Assembly: GCF_037975245.1 (NCBI RefSeq)
Contig: NC_092563.1
Location: 5,765,501 to 5,829,500 of the forward strand
Source: Apostichopus japonicus
Taxonomy: Eukaryota > Echinodermata > Holothuroidea > Aspidochirotida > Stichopodidae
Direction of reading: 5' to 3'
Length of the DNA: 64,000 nt
Below are positions 27,401-37,792 of this stretch, piece after piece; position 1 is the stretch's first letter; every line of letters starts with the position of its first letter. Made by a program: the position numbers and the translations under genes. The notes beneath the pieces were generated by a model. It saw nothing but the letters and a program-made list of their open reading frames with translations, did no database searches and was not told the DNA's origin.

Positions 27401-30400
27401 CTTTGTAACACTGGTTTAAAAGACTAAATTTTTCAGTATTCTTGTGTCCATTACCAGTGCAAAACATAAATCTAAATATTGCACCAACCAGACACACAAT
27501 AAGAAGAGTATACACTGGATATTTGTCCTTGCATTTGGTAACAAGAGCTTCAAATAATGACCTTTGACCTGCTGATGTGATGGCATGAGAGGTTTCAGGG
27601 GCTTGCGTGTCTGTTACCAGAACCTTCTGAGTAGAGATGTTGATAAATTGGCTGTCTTTCATACAGTTGACAAGTTTCACACCCTCTAGAGAAAGTTTAT
27701 ATGGAAAGAGAAAGAAATAAAGGCAAAACAGGAATAGAATGCACAGAAATTACTAGTACTAGGTCCAAAAAAGGTGAAACAATATGTCTCAAAGCCACCT
27801 CAAAAACTGTTGATCTTTAAAGAGGTTTAAATTTTGAAGTCAGTCAGTCTGCCAATCAGGAAATCAAGCCAATGAAATATTAAGACTCACAGCCGAAGGA
27901 TATTTTTCTTAGCTGTGAAGATGTTATGTACATAAATTGTGTTTGAATCTCCGAGTGACCCGACCGTCGCATGTACTGTTTCGTTACATAACTCACGATA
28001 ATTCAAAATATATTACGATTATGACACTGATTGAAGAAAAATGTTAAAAACAGCTATCCTTACAAGAGAATGTGGAAAATATTCTTTTTGAATAATATTT
28101 CATTTGCATAAAAGTCGAAATTGAACCTTTTAAAAGTTTTATAAGAGGTGGAAAGTTATTCAATCCAATAATTACGTTGCTTGTATCTTCTACCAATTTT
28201 TTTCCATTTGCTTTCCTTTTTACCTTTTTACTTTCAAAACAGCTTTTATCAGTTCATAAAATCGTCTCACATTCTCTTGCTTTACCTTTTGCGATGGAAG
28301 GATTGCAGTAAACGCTGGTAGAGGCCGTCAGCACCGCCAGACCCAGCTCGGCCTCTCCGATCAGTCGTAACTGCTTCCTGTTTAGGTCAATCAATATTCA
28401 GGGCGAGAAATAATTAATGCAGCAAACAAAATTCCTGATTTCTTTTTGTCTATCAGAAAAGGAATTGTTGTAGTCATGTTACCTTCAAATTGGCTTCTTG
28501 GGCCTGACCTATCCCTTTCTAATCAATAAACATTATACTACATGATTTTCATTTCTCTGATTAACCATTTATACTAACAAATAGTAATAACAACCAGCAG
28601 CCTTTTTTACGATGCTTAGGTGACCTCAAATGTGAAAAAACCCGCAAGGGCTTATGGATTACAACTTACACGTCTGGTGGCTTCCAATTCAACATTCAAA
28701 TTTGGAATCTTTTTTCAATTTAGAGAGTAATTTCAGATGGGAAAACTGTAGATTGCTCTTGGATGCAAAACCCACCTTACTATGACCCGGGCGGGTATCG
28801 AACCTGGAACCTCCCGATTGCTAAGCCTCATTGCTTCAATAGCCACCGCCTTTATCCACTCGGCACCAACACCGGTATTCATATTCAGTGTGCAAGGATC
28901 TTTCCTTCCCCAAACCCAACTGCCCTTAATAAGTTGCAAACCATCCTTAATCTCTGCTCTGATTGGACTAAAAGATTCGAAGCAACACCAACGACACATA
29001 ACTTTACACTCCGTGGGGGTTCATAGACTTTACCTCTTCAGAATATTCTCAACTTCTTGAGTGACGGCCGCTGGCGCCTGCGTGTGATCTGTAAGTTCAC
29101 TCTGAAGGACGCAGGTATGTTGGTCCTGTAGCAGCGTGGGCTTACAGGTGTCGGGTGAGTATAACAATGTCATGCCACCAGCTAATTCAATCACAGAACA
29201 TAACCTTTTGTGCTGTGACAGGAGGGGGGGGGGGAATAAATGAATATAAAAAAGTAATTTTTCAAAAGTTTCGGGTATAATTTTTATATGACTCAAAATA
29301 ACTAAAACTTGCTCACATAAATAACAAATGTGTAAAAGTAAGTTGGCCTGACCTTTTCGATCCTAGCAGGATCTTCTTCAGAGGCTAAATGACAAGTAAC
29401 AGTAACAGAAGGGACAAAACACGCATGCCTGAATACAGACAGGTTAATGAGCATGGTGAACACAAAAAGATAGATGAAAGGGGATTAGTGGACAGGGGAT
29501 GGAGAGAAGATAGAAAGAAACCAACAGGGGAAGAGGAGAGGTAGGATATAAACAGTTGAGGGACAAAGAGAGGATTAAGGGAAGGGGTTAGGGAATAAAC
29601 TGGAGAAAGACAAAGACAGAAAGGTGTGGAGAAAAAATGGTGGAAGAGAGCTATAAGAAGAGGAGTGATGGGGGGGGGGGGAACCAGGGGAGAAAAATAA
29701 CAAATATCAGTTCACCTGTTTCTGACTCAAAAACACAAACGTCTTTCCCTGGAGCATGGTCTTCCTTTCTAACTTCATCTCGAAGAGAGATTCGTCCTGA
29801 TTTATGGCTCTCTCCACAACCGGGGGCAGGAATCTGTAAGGACGAGACGAAGAGAATAAATTTTGAAAATTTGTTTATATGACATCTTGATACTTTGGAG
29901 CATCACTGTTAGTATGTTCTGCGATGACAGCATGACAGACAAATATTATTATAATCCCTTCAAATACAAAGTTTATGTTATTAATCTCTGAACAGGAAAA
30001 AAACTCCATTGAAAGTTTGTGAGGTCTATATAATTGCATTTTTGCATCTGCAAATGTCCCATGCAGAAATTCCATCACAAAGTAAGGGAGTAAAACGTTG
30101 AATGATTATTTTGTTTAGATTTACAAAAAATTTAACACTCATGTAATGAAACACTCAAATTGTAAAATGTTTGCAGGTACCCTGACTAAATCTTGGAATA
30201 ATCAAATTAGAATTTAGATTTAGCCTTAAGACTTTGGGGTGGACGAATTGGAACAACCTCATCAGATTTGGTAAGATTGTTAAAAACTAGCAGTTAAATA
30301 CCAAATGCAGTTTTAATTTGTTTATTGCTTCTATAAATGCTAGTCAACATTGTGTCCACCCTAAAAGAATGAAGAATGAAAACCTTGAGCGTTGAGCGCA

Positions 30401-33400
30401 AAGCTGCAGTGACAGGAATAGGTATACAATTTTGACATGAGAACATCCTTCTTTTGCTGCAAAATATTCCCATTATGGATGTTATTTATAACCTTGACGT
30501 GATGTGACAAACTCCCATTCCTCGTTCTCACAATGGCAAACGATTCGATCCCGCCCAAGTGAGAAACTTTGCACGTTTCTGGCAGGTTTGAAAACTCACG
30601 AAATCTTACCGTTTGGGATCAGGTGGTGATCCTCCCTCGACAGACAACGCTTCCAAACACTCACTGACGTAGGACGGTGTAACTATACTACGACATGTCA
30701 CAAGGGCACCGACCACCTAGGACAAAGGGAGAACAACTTCTAACTGTTACACGATGCCAAAATAAATCAGCGGTTATCTTTAAAACAGTTACTGTTGCCG
30801 TAAGGATTGAGTGGGAACGAACTGATCTGATGTTTTTTTTTTTGGTAGAATGTGTATGTTTTGCTTTCAACATAGAATTAGCAGTTGAATGTGTTACCAG
30901 GCAGCATTTACACACACATACATACATATATATTGTTGCAAGATTATTAAAGATATTTTCTCTTGTAAATGTGATCAATAGCTGGAAAAATTGGTTCTTG
31001 GCAAGAAGAAATCGGGATTTAATTTAGGTTCAATAACCGCATGCAACTTTAAGAACTATCAAACAACTATCATGTACTGTATTTCAATGACAGAAATTTT
31101 ACAAGGAAAGTTAGATTTGATAAAAGTATTCCAAAAAGGTGTAACAATGGTCAAACTTTATCCTACTCCCCTCCCATAATGCAAAGTACCCGGGTCCATT
31201 CATAATTTCTCACAACAATGAAAGACATTTTTGAATTAAAAGTGAAAGACACCATTTGAAGCGATTTGGTAAATATGATGTTACAAATCATACAGGCAAA
31301 TCTCTCTCAGTGGATCCCGAGCCCCCAATCAAATTTTAAAGTAACCATATAGAACAGCAAAAATGGTGTCAACGGAACTAATGCGAGACAGTCCAAGGTT
31401 CGACAGACTCTCGATAATCTTTGTACCTGTATCTATTCCAAATCTCTGAGTGTGGACGTTTTACTAATCGTTCAACGAGGCAGATAAGATCAGATAAATT
31501 CAAGAGCAAATTTTGATAAGGTATAAACAAGACAAATAAACAAACAAACAAAAAGACTCCAAAAGCTGATTAGTGGCATACCTTTGCAGTCACATTAATC
31601 TCTCTCATGACAAGCAGAGTGCAGTCTTTGGTCCACTCCGATAAGATGTGTCCCCCTAGCTTAGATACCTGTCTCTTGAGCTCTTGTTTGTCCCTTCCAG
31701 GCACACCAGAGCATGCTACGACCATCGGCTCGTAGTCAACCCTTTAATAACAAAATGCAGAAACATCACCGGAATTTGACGGGAATAAAGGAACTTTATT
31801 ATTTGATAACGTTTATTCTTTGAAAAAAAAAGGAATAGAGGAGGATCGAGTAACTTTAAATGAAAAATGTAGGCTTGATTTAAGAGTGGTTGGTTCTTTT
31901 GATCACCCTCAGTACCTGTAGAATTACTTGAAATGACAAAAATTTACAAGCATCCCAATTCCTAGATTACACCACGACTGATCTGTTACTGTACCTCCAC
32001 GAGTTTGAATTAAGAGCACCGAATGTCACATTATCTCCGTGTTTCAGGAAGACTGAGCTGCCAAGCGGCATCTTTTTTCCGTTCACCAACGTTCCGTACT
32101 TGGAGCTGTCCTTCAACTCGAGCGAGGGAACTCTCTCTGGATGACTCTACAATACGTAAAGAAGTAAATAATATTTCAACGTCTACCCCTCGGGGATGCC
32201 TTGGAAGTGTCTTGTTGCGTTTACAACCCTAAAGGAGATATAAAACTCAATCATCTTTTTAATGTATTTTAATATATGATGATGGATATCTCTGGTGATG
32301 AACAAATCGTTCAAAACAGCTACGAAATTCTTGTTGCTCTGTTTGGGAGATATCATAGTCTAAATGTCATGTCTGGGTCATGTGTGCCACCAGGACATTT
32401 TCTACTTCATATCTTCAAAGTTGAATGTTAAACAGTGTTGACTCTGGAACCAATGCCTTTTGGTTTGACTTGTTAAAGAACCTGAATATTTTAGATTCAT
32501 GATTATATCCATAAACCCCATCTCCCATTACAGAATATGAACTACGTAGGTTATGAATTTATGCAATTTTCATTTAAAGTTGAATTACATGCACTGCTAA
32601 ATGATGTTATATTTTGGGCTAGTCTTAATAATAATGCCTTCAAGTCATCTGTGTGAAGGACAATTAAAAGCCTAATTAAAATTAAAATTCCCAAATGGAA
32701 TGAGATGTTGCTTCTACAGCTGTTTGGGGGAGTTGTTTAGACCAATGATCCAAAATAGGTATTGTTTGTTAGTGGTGTCTTATATCACAACTGAGATGCT
32801 TAAAAATGTTGAGAACAGATGTGGCTATTCACATCAAACATCAACACTGAGTGTATGGTTATAGTACCTACCACACTTTCATAGCATGCCTACCTAGCCT
32901 AGCCTACCAAATATACAGGAGTAACTGCTAAACCTGTAACTGTCAGTGTCTGTTGAGTTTTACATACAACTTAACAAACTAGTCAGACAGATTGATAGCA
33001 ACATTTTCCAATCGGATTACCGGCTGATATTGGCACTGACAAGAGAGCCAGGTTTCAAAGTAACCGATAACAACCATAGGAAATTGCAAAAATGTATCTC
33101 GTCCCCACCCCTCCCCCCCCCCCACCCCATCCTCCCTCTCTTCCCTCCCTGACAGTGACCTCCAACATGTATACAAGTCTTACCAACTTCAGACCAACCT
33201 AATATCACATAGAGGCATTTTCGCTTTGACCTTTACTAAACTTTGAAACCGAGGCAATATTAATAAAATACCATGCTACTCAAGATATCTTATATTCTAA
33301 ATGACATTTATGAATGTGGTATCTTCAACGTACATCAAGCTCATTTTATACTCACCACATTATTTATTGGATGCTGTACAATCAGAAGGGCATGTTTACG

Positions 33401-35255
33401 ACTGATAGATTGATCGCCCTCTATCTTGATGGAACAATCTGCAAATCAAATTAAGAAGGGTAAAGTACAAAACTTTTTTTTTCTTAATCAAAGTCCATTT
33501 ACAAAGTTATTCCCAACTTTACACTGGGAGGAAATGCCCGGGAATATACTCTCTGGATTGTCATATACATCTATCAACTTGTTTGCTTTTGTTGAATGAT
33601 CTACAAAGCGAATTAGAGTGTCTAAATTATTAAAAGACGAGGACTGAAAACAAGCCTCACTGTCATCGTCACAAAATACAAAAGTGTTGGACGACAAGGG
33701 ATTGGGGGGGGGGGATAGGGGGATGTGGGGACAAAAACAATAATACTATTGAGACCTGTATGTAGATATCTGGTGTTATTCTCTCTTCTCAATGGAAAGC
33801 TGTTAAATCAGCTGAAAGTAACAAGGGTACGGAAGATACACAAATTTACAGTGAGATACAGTATTTTGGAACTTGAAAACTTCCTGCTTAATTTCTGCAA
33901 ATGTCGCAACATGTAATGTCTTCAACAGTAATGTTTCTAAACATTATCATTGTCAAAAATGTTTGCAACTTTGTATTTGCTGCTATCAATACTTGAAACA
34001 CAGGTATTCTGTATATTTATATTTTGATAAATCAGTCATGGGTACCTTGTAGTGTTCAAAGTAACGTCCCTTACTGCATGATATAAAAGTACCCAGAACT
34101 GTATATTGTAAGGTATAGGTCCTCATCTAGTGTATGTTTTACTTCATTCTACCTGATATATCCTGCATTACAATATTCATGAGGTATCATGAATATGCAA
34201 ACCATTAATCAGTGTCTGATTGGTCTGCTGACAACTTCAGACTTGAACACACTTCCACACACTAAGACACACAACAAATTGGCTCAGATGGGTTGCTAAG
34301 GCAATGAGGCATATACATGTACTATGAACCCTGTACAGATATCAAATATACCATCTCTGAGGCTTTGAACAAATCTTTCAAACCTTTCCTCACAAAAGCC
34401 TCACACGAAGATACACAAAACTGAATAACTAAATTTGTGATCGATTGAATAACAAATACTGTCAATTTCAAGCACAAGGTTTAAAGTAACAGGACATCAG
34501 GGGCCTATCGATAAGGTATAAGATGAGTTATGTAGGTTCATAGAAACTCTAAACTGTGCATGGCAATAGTTTTAATCTGACAACACAGTCAAACTTTAGC
34601 AGCAACAATAAACTACTGCAACCAATATGTTCACTACTCAGTGATATAATACTGACAGTGACTTGCATTAAATAACTTTAAAAACAGAATAGGTTCATCA
34701 GGCCAAATGGCTCCAAGATTTGTTACTGACAGCAATTAGGGGTTGACTGAGGGGAGGGGGGGGGGGGAACTGGGCCAAAACATACAGACTAACCCAGTGA
34801 CACAATTATATAAAAGAACACAATTAACCTCCCAAACAATTATCTCGGAACAAGAAATCAATCATTTCTAAGTCAACGAAGCTATGAATTTCTTGGATGA
34901 CCACCTATCCTGATGAACATGGATGGAACGATTTCAAATTACAACGGTGATGGATCTCCATCACAGTATATAGGTTGAAACCACATGCCCCTTAAGGGGC
35001 ATTAGTCAATATCGGTGCCTTCAATAAAGTGTTCCCCATATGATACGTACCTCTCTGGGATAAATACAAAATTTCTCCTTCCATGATTTATTGTTTCAAG
35101 GTGAAGTACTGTCCACTATTAAGAAATGACACCTCTCAAAATAGAAAACAAAAAATGTTTTTGCAACTTAGAACTTCCAAATAAAGGACAAGCAAGACTT
35201 TTACCTTTCCTCCCAACTGAATAGCCTTCATCTCTGACAACCAAGTACACAATTG
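15361..35255 (-). CDS. NBN: Nibrin (NBN/NBS1), MRN complex DNA double-strand-break sensor; first exon missing
   Basis: Nibrin is the nuclear regulatory subunit of the MRE11-RAD50-NBN complex. It binds phosphoproteins at DNA breaks and recruits and activates ATM. Coding exons found on the minus strand, 5' to 3': 35255-35205, 33438-33356, 32146-31995, 31741-31582, 30716-30610, 29833-29716, 29212-29034, 28377-28286, 27685-about 27550, 26210-26173 (tentative), 25834-25362, 24720-24575, 23130-23005, 21971-21807, 16256-16143, 15438-15361. Phases join without conflict except around the two tentative exons. Domains in order: FHA (YSVGRK, DQSISRKHALL, KYGTLVNGKKM), tandem BRCT, a long charged linker, the MRE11-binding block (KNYKNFKK, LPQIIGGSDLVVHH) and the C-terminal ATM-binding tail (EALADELF, basic end). 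The sum is about 700-730 residues, near the 754 of human. The first coding exon, equivalent to the human MWKLLP exon, was not found. Identification is secure; the middle exons are the weakest part. Confidence 0.93.
16143..16256 (-). CDS. NBN: NBN exon: MRE11-binding region, part 2
   Basis: 114 bp, acceptor ctctttcag, donor TCGG/gtaatt. Encodes LPQIIGGSDLVVHHHM, nearly identical to human LPHIIGGSDLIAHH. The 5.5-kb intron before it is the longest in the gene. Confidence 0.93.
16257..21806. other. Longest NBN intron (5.5 kb)
   Basis: Between the two MRE11-binding exons. Holds dispersed repeats, a retroelement-like tract near 18680 and a purine/G-rich belt at 19660-20270. No independent gene seen. 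Confidence 0.7.
16500..16815. repeat. Dispersed repeat with an internal ~170-bp duplication
   Basis: Begins with an ATT microsatellite and ATTTATATAGCGCTCTTTTC, a motif common in marine invertebrate repeats. ACAAAATGACAAA(A)CCCCTT then AAAATATGAA occurs at about 16574 and 16735. In the large NBN intron, beside the MRE11-binding exon. Confidence 0.55.
21807..21971 (-). CDS. NBN: NBN exon: MRE11-binding region, part 1
   Basis: 165 bp, acceptor cttgtag, donor GAAG/gtaacc. Encodes LPKQLVVMEIVSLIVSK and KNYKNFKK, matching human LPKKLLLTEFRSLVIKN and QLKNFKKFKK. This is the conserved MRE11-interacting block. Confidence 0.92.
23005..23130 (-). CDS. NBN: NBN linker exon
   Basis: 126 bp, acceptor ttttacag, donor AGGG/gtgagt, phase 0 at both ends. 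Acidic and Ser-rich, ending in SKKRRPG. Flanking exons keep frame. Confidence 0.8.
23940..24220 (-). mobile_element. Degenerate SINE-like repeat
   Basis: Minus strand: AAATGGCTAAGGCAATG (A-box-like), AGTTTCGAGTCC (B-box-like), then the tail motif TCCTTTGGCAAAGGCACTT, common in dispersed repeats of marine deuterostomes. In an NBN intron. Confidence 0.45.
24575..24720 (-). CDS. NBN: NBN linker exon with SQ site and basic cluster
   Basis: 146 bp, acceptor tttcacag, donor AGAG/gtataa. Encodes VKRDVTEIVTND, an SQSQ motif (potential ATM-type site) and the basic cluster RKNKRRRRLLSE, a plausible nuclear localisation signal. Confidence 0.78.
25362..25834 (-). CDS. NBN: NBN large linker exon
   Basis: 473 bp, acceptor tttgatag, donor GCAG/gtaggt (phase 1). 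Low-complexity, charged, Ser-rich sequence with basic patches (RAKRRAIKRLL, AKKRIKVEEP) and a KIKEEP motif. Disordered linkers of this type fill the middle of nibrin. The final bases continue in phase into the next exon. Confidence 0.8.
26173..26210 (-). CDS. NBN: Possible NBN 38-bp microexon
   Basis: A 38-bp segment with a strong acceptor (caattccag) and a perfect donor (CTAC/gtgagt). Read from phase 0 it encodes PLSLFLKSSPCST and leaves phase 2, which fits the next exon at 25834. No homology can be claimed for so short a stretch. Confidence 0.4.
26629..27172. repeat. Minisatellite, 11 units of 46-48 bp
   Basis: Eleven copies of a unit containing AATATGTACACTGTATGAG and GATGTGTAGGTTTGGTGAA. 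Most are 48 bp and some 46 bp. It lies in an NBN intron. Minus-strand frames stay open because 48 is a multiple of three; this is not coding. Confidence 0.92.
27550..27685 (-). CDS. NBN: NBN linker exon, 3' boundary uncertain
   Basis: Acceptor ttctctag; enters in the phase (1) left by the previous exon. Encodes EGVKLVNCMKDSQFINIST and then KVLVTDTQAPETSHA. The frame stays open to 27375, but the distal part holds a hydrophobic stretch atypical of nibrin. Possible donors are CTG/gtaaca, CAG/gtcaaa (used for the end given) and TCTCG/gtaata. Only the first keeps frame with the 38-bp exon downstream. Confidence 0.55.
28286..28377 (-). CDS. NBN: NBN exon: BRCT2 end
   Basis: 92 bp, acceptor aaacag, donor AAAG/gtaaag. 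Encodes KQLRLIGEAELGLAVLTAST and YCNPS; human has [20 protein letters not shown] and YCDP. Confidence 0.92.
28770..28868 (-). mobile_element. tRNA-derived SINE head
   Basis: On the minus strand GGTGCCGAGTGGATAAAGGC resembles a tRNA-Leu-type A box region and GGTTCGATACC is a perfect B box. Stem pairing of a functional tRNA is not evident, and the tract runs on into non-tRNA sequence, so a SINE is more likely. Located in an NBN intron. Confidence 0.6.
29034..29212 (-). CDS. NBN: NBN exon: BRCT2
   Basis: 179 bp, acceptor tgtcacag, donor AGAG/gtaaag (phase 2). Encodes HKRLCSVIELAGGM, continuing directly the KQ/HKKL junction of human NBN. A poly-G run sits just upstream of the acceptor. Confidence 0.9.
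29343..29400 (-). repeat. Dispersed CGAAA(C)GTCAGGCC-type repeat
   Basis: The minus strand reads GAAGAAGATCCTGCTAGGAT then CGAAAAGGTCAGGCCAACTT. A related copy (CTAGGATCGAAACATCAGGC) lies at 18680-18700 on the plus strand. This motif is widespread in invertebrate genomes as part of retroelement-derived repeats. Confidence 0.45.
29716..29833 (-). CDS. NBN: NBN exon: inter-BRCT / BRCT2 start
   Basis: 118 bp, acceptor ccttacag, donor CAG/gtgaac. Encodes FLPPVVE and LQGKTFVFLSQKQ; human has FYPPLDE and FKGKTFIFLNAKQ. Confidence 0.92.
30610..30716 (-). CDS. NBN: NBN exon: BRCT1 end
   Basis: 107 bp, acceptor tcctag, donor AACG/gtaaga. Encodes VVGALVTCRSIVTPSYVSEC, matching human ICALICGRPIVKPEYFTEF. 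Confidence 0.9.
31582..31741 (-). CDS. NBN: NBN exon: BRCT1
   Basis: 160 bp, donor AAAG/gtatgc. Encodes RVDYEPMVVACSGV, then QVSKLGGHILSEWTKDCTLL. This is the BRCT1 pattern of human NBN (LGGFTVNNWTEECTHLVM). Confidence 0.93.
31995..32146 (-). CDS. NBN: NBN exon: end of FHA domain
   Basis: 152 bp, acceptor attgtag, donor GGAG/gtacag (phase 2). Encodes LELKDSSKYGTLVNGKKM and LKHGDNVTFG, matching human LTLKDNSKYGTFVNEEKM and LKSGDGITFG. Confidence 0.93.
33356..33438 (-). CDS. NBN: NBN exon: FHA core
   Basis: 83 bp, acceptor tttgcag, donor GTG/gtgagt. Encodes DCSIKIEGDQSISRKHALL and onward. The Ser and His of SxxH, needed for phosphothreonine binding in FHA domains, are present. Confidence 0.9.
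35205..35255 (-). CDS. NBN: NBN exon: start of FHA domain
   Basis: Acceptor tttccag, donor AAAG/gtaaaa. Encodes IVYLVVRDEGYSVGRK, matching human YRLLTGVEYVVGRK; the GRK holds the phosphate-binding Arg. It enters in phase 1, as human exon 2 does. Confidence 0.85.
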
Positions 35256-35420
35256 CTGGAAAACATGGGGAAAAGAAAAGTATTCTTCAATGATTTTGTT
35301 ACAAAATCTTACAAGAATACTTAAAATTAAGCAGAAAGTTGGTGTTTCTGAGAGACATTTTGGTTACATATCAATTTTTATTTTGTTGTGGTATAGAAGG
35401 TCTTGTTTCTTCCCATTTAA

Positions 35421-35775
35421 AGGTCTGCTGTATAGACCCCAACTATAGCACGCAATCATAGGGAAAAGTTTCTTGTTTCTACGTAATTGACCTGCCTTGG
35501 TCGTAAGATGACCTCTTTTTACCAATTAGTCTGCAACGCCTGCCATATTTTTTCTTGTATGATGGTCTCTGTGTGAAAGCTGTATGATTAACTACACTGT
35601 AGACTTGAACATATTTCCACACAGTGTTTACACAAAGAGCCTAATGGTGTGAAGAATCTATGCAGACTAATTGTAGAGCCTGCAGGTCGATTTACGATCG
35701 TGGCAGGTCGATTAAGTGGTCACAAAACTTTCCTAGCTATAGCGTACTATAACTGGAGCCCAATAAAGCAGATCT
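35421..35775. mobile_element. TTAA-flanked MITE with ~100-bp inverted arms
   Basis: Arms begin AGGTCTGC and end GCAGATCT. Further matching blocks (CTATAGCACGCAATCATAGG versus its inverted CTATAGCGTACTATAACTGG region, and AATTGACCTGCC versus GGCAGGTCGATT) extend about 100 bp inward. TTAA is present at both edges (35417-35420, 35776-35779), as for piggyBac/Kolobok-type elements. It lies upstream of NBN exon 35205-35255, in the presumed first intron. Confidence 0.7.
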
Positions 35776-37134
35776 TTAAAGATTTGTTCATTCTCTGTTT
35801 ATGCACTATCTATAGTGTAGTAGTCTATGAATAAATGATACATGCAATCAATTCACTAAGTTTCCTTGGAAAGTTGAAGAAACGGACAGCAGTATGGAAA
35901 ATTTTATTATCAAATTCCATTTGAACACAGCCTAGAAAACGAAGAAATGTTAATACAATGGCAACTGAATGAAAGTCGACCAGACAGAATGTTGTTTCAT
36001 GCATTGAAATCACAGTTTCATAGTTATGTCAATTTTTTTTGTAGTAACAAGACCGATTACTAAAGCAAATTTGGCTTTCATACCTTTGGGAATCTTGGCA
36101 AGAAAGCTGGGCTAAACTTAATTTTGTAGATAGTTTTAATTCAAATTCAAATGTTCCTTCTGCTTTTCATTGTGATTTTTTGTTTTATTTGAGCATTATT
36201 AATAACATAAATGAATGATAAATGAATGAATGAATGATAAATGAATTATTCAGATCAACTTCTGTCCATAGTTAACTTATTTTAATAAAAAATACATGAA
36301 CCAACATCTTCATTTCCATGGCGATGAAATGCTGGAAGCTGTACCAGAAATGTAACATTATTGAGTAATGAAAAATGAAGAAACACCTCATTCAGAAACA
36401 AGTACAGTATCTGATCCAAGATGAAAATCCAATACCAGAAAAGTTGAAGGTAACTGGAGATCTTATTATACATCAATTCGTGCAACGTCATGTGCTTCAA
36501 GTGAATTACAGGCTGTAGAATTCATCATTGATCTGGGGTGCCTTTACCTGTGAGCAAGCCATGAATGTTCTTTACATTTGTAATTGTAAACAGTTACGAG
36601 TTTGGTTGAAGCTGTCTCTGTTCAACAGATGGCCAAATAGGTAATAATGAAATTATTCAGGGACTTTTTGACGATCTTGGCGATAATACAGGGACAGTAC
36701 AGTACACAAATTCTGAGGATATTTCCAGGAGTACTTTTAAGAGCTGGGGGAGCTAACCAAAGTTATGCAAGGTCATCATCAGAGACATTTTGCTGATGAT
36801 GTCACTAGCACCAAGCTACAATTCCAGTGCCTTCTTCATTGCTTCTCCAAAGACTTTGGACTTACCATCATCAGCCTAAAATAGACTGAAGTTCTATGCC
36901 ATGATGTAGGTGCTCTACCAGTAGTTAACATTGATAATTACACACTGAATGTTGTTCATTTGATATATATATCTTGGGTCCACCATAAGCAACCATCTGT
37001 CCCTTTAATTTTCCAAAATCAATAAGCACATGGAATAAGCAGATGGAAATCTGCATCCATCTTAAGTTGGCACAAGTCATGGAGGATTTCAAAAGTAACT
37101 TTCAAGACTAAGATGGCAATTTACAATTCCTGTA

Positions 37135-37792
37135 GGGACAAACTAAAACGAATGACAGCGAATGACCGAATGGCAATTGACGTTGTACAGGGTTAAATAT
37201 CATTCGCGAATGACAGCGAATGACAGCGAATGACAGCGAATGACAACGAATGACAACGAAGGACAGTGGTGAGTGGAGATAGAATGAGTGGGTGGAGTAA
37301 ATGCGGTTATTGGTTTTCTGCGCAAAAATGATTTGAGGAAAATCGCATGTTACGTGGTTGCAGGGTTTTGGTGTAATTTACGGATAGAAACCACAGGGAA
37401 AGTTTTTTTGTGAGAATGCGCTTGAGTGCTGTGCTTTTGACATTTACCTCTGTAAAGCCGTTTCAAGATGATAGTATCGTAGTTTCTAACAATTAATATC
37501 GGAAAAATGATGTTAAATTTACTTTTTAAAATCAGACTTACAATTTCGCTTACTATAAGGTGCGTTTGTATCTTGTCTGTACTTTACTAGCCTCTGTAAG
37601 CCACGCACTTCGTGTCCACTCGGTTTGCGTGGCTTTAATATACCCACGAAGTCTGAACTGTGATATCCGGTTGAAGCAAATGTCTGTGCTGTCATTACTG
37701 TCATTCGTTTTAGTCAACGCAATTTTTTAGTGTGTACAACATATTGTCATTCGTTATGTATAACGCAATTGTCATTCGTTTTAGTAACACCC
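37135..37792. mobile_element. 658-bp element with 8-bp target duplication and GAATGACA arrays
   Basis: Left end GGGACAAACTAAAACGAATG, right end the inverted GGGTGTTACTAAAACGAATG; perfect 8-bp flank TTCCTGTA on both sides (37127-37134, 37793-37800). At least seven GAATGAC copies sit at the left and three inverted copies (GTCATTC) at the right. No transposase. The superfamily is open: hAT, P and Merlin-like elements all make 8-bp duplications. Confidence 0.82.

Noticed and set aside
28770-28868. tRNA-Leu-like gene
   Set aside because: A and B boxes are present but the cloverleaf stems do not pair convincingly and the sequence continues into repeat, so I call it a SINE.
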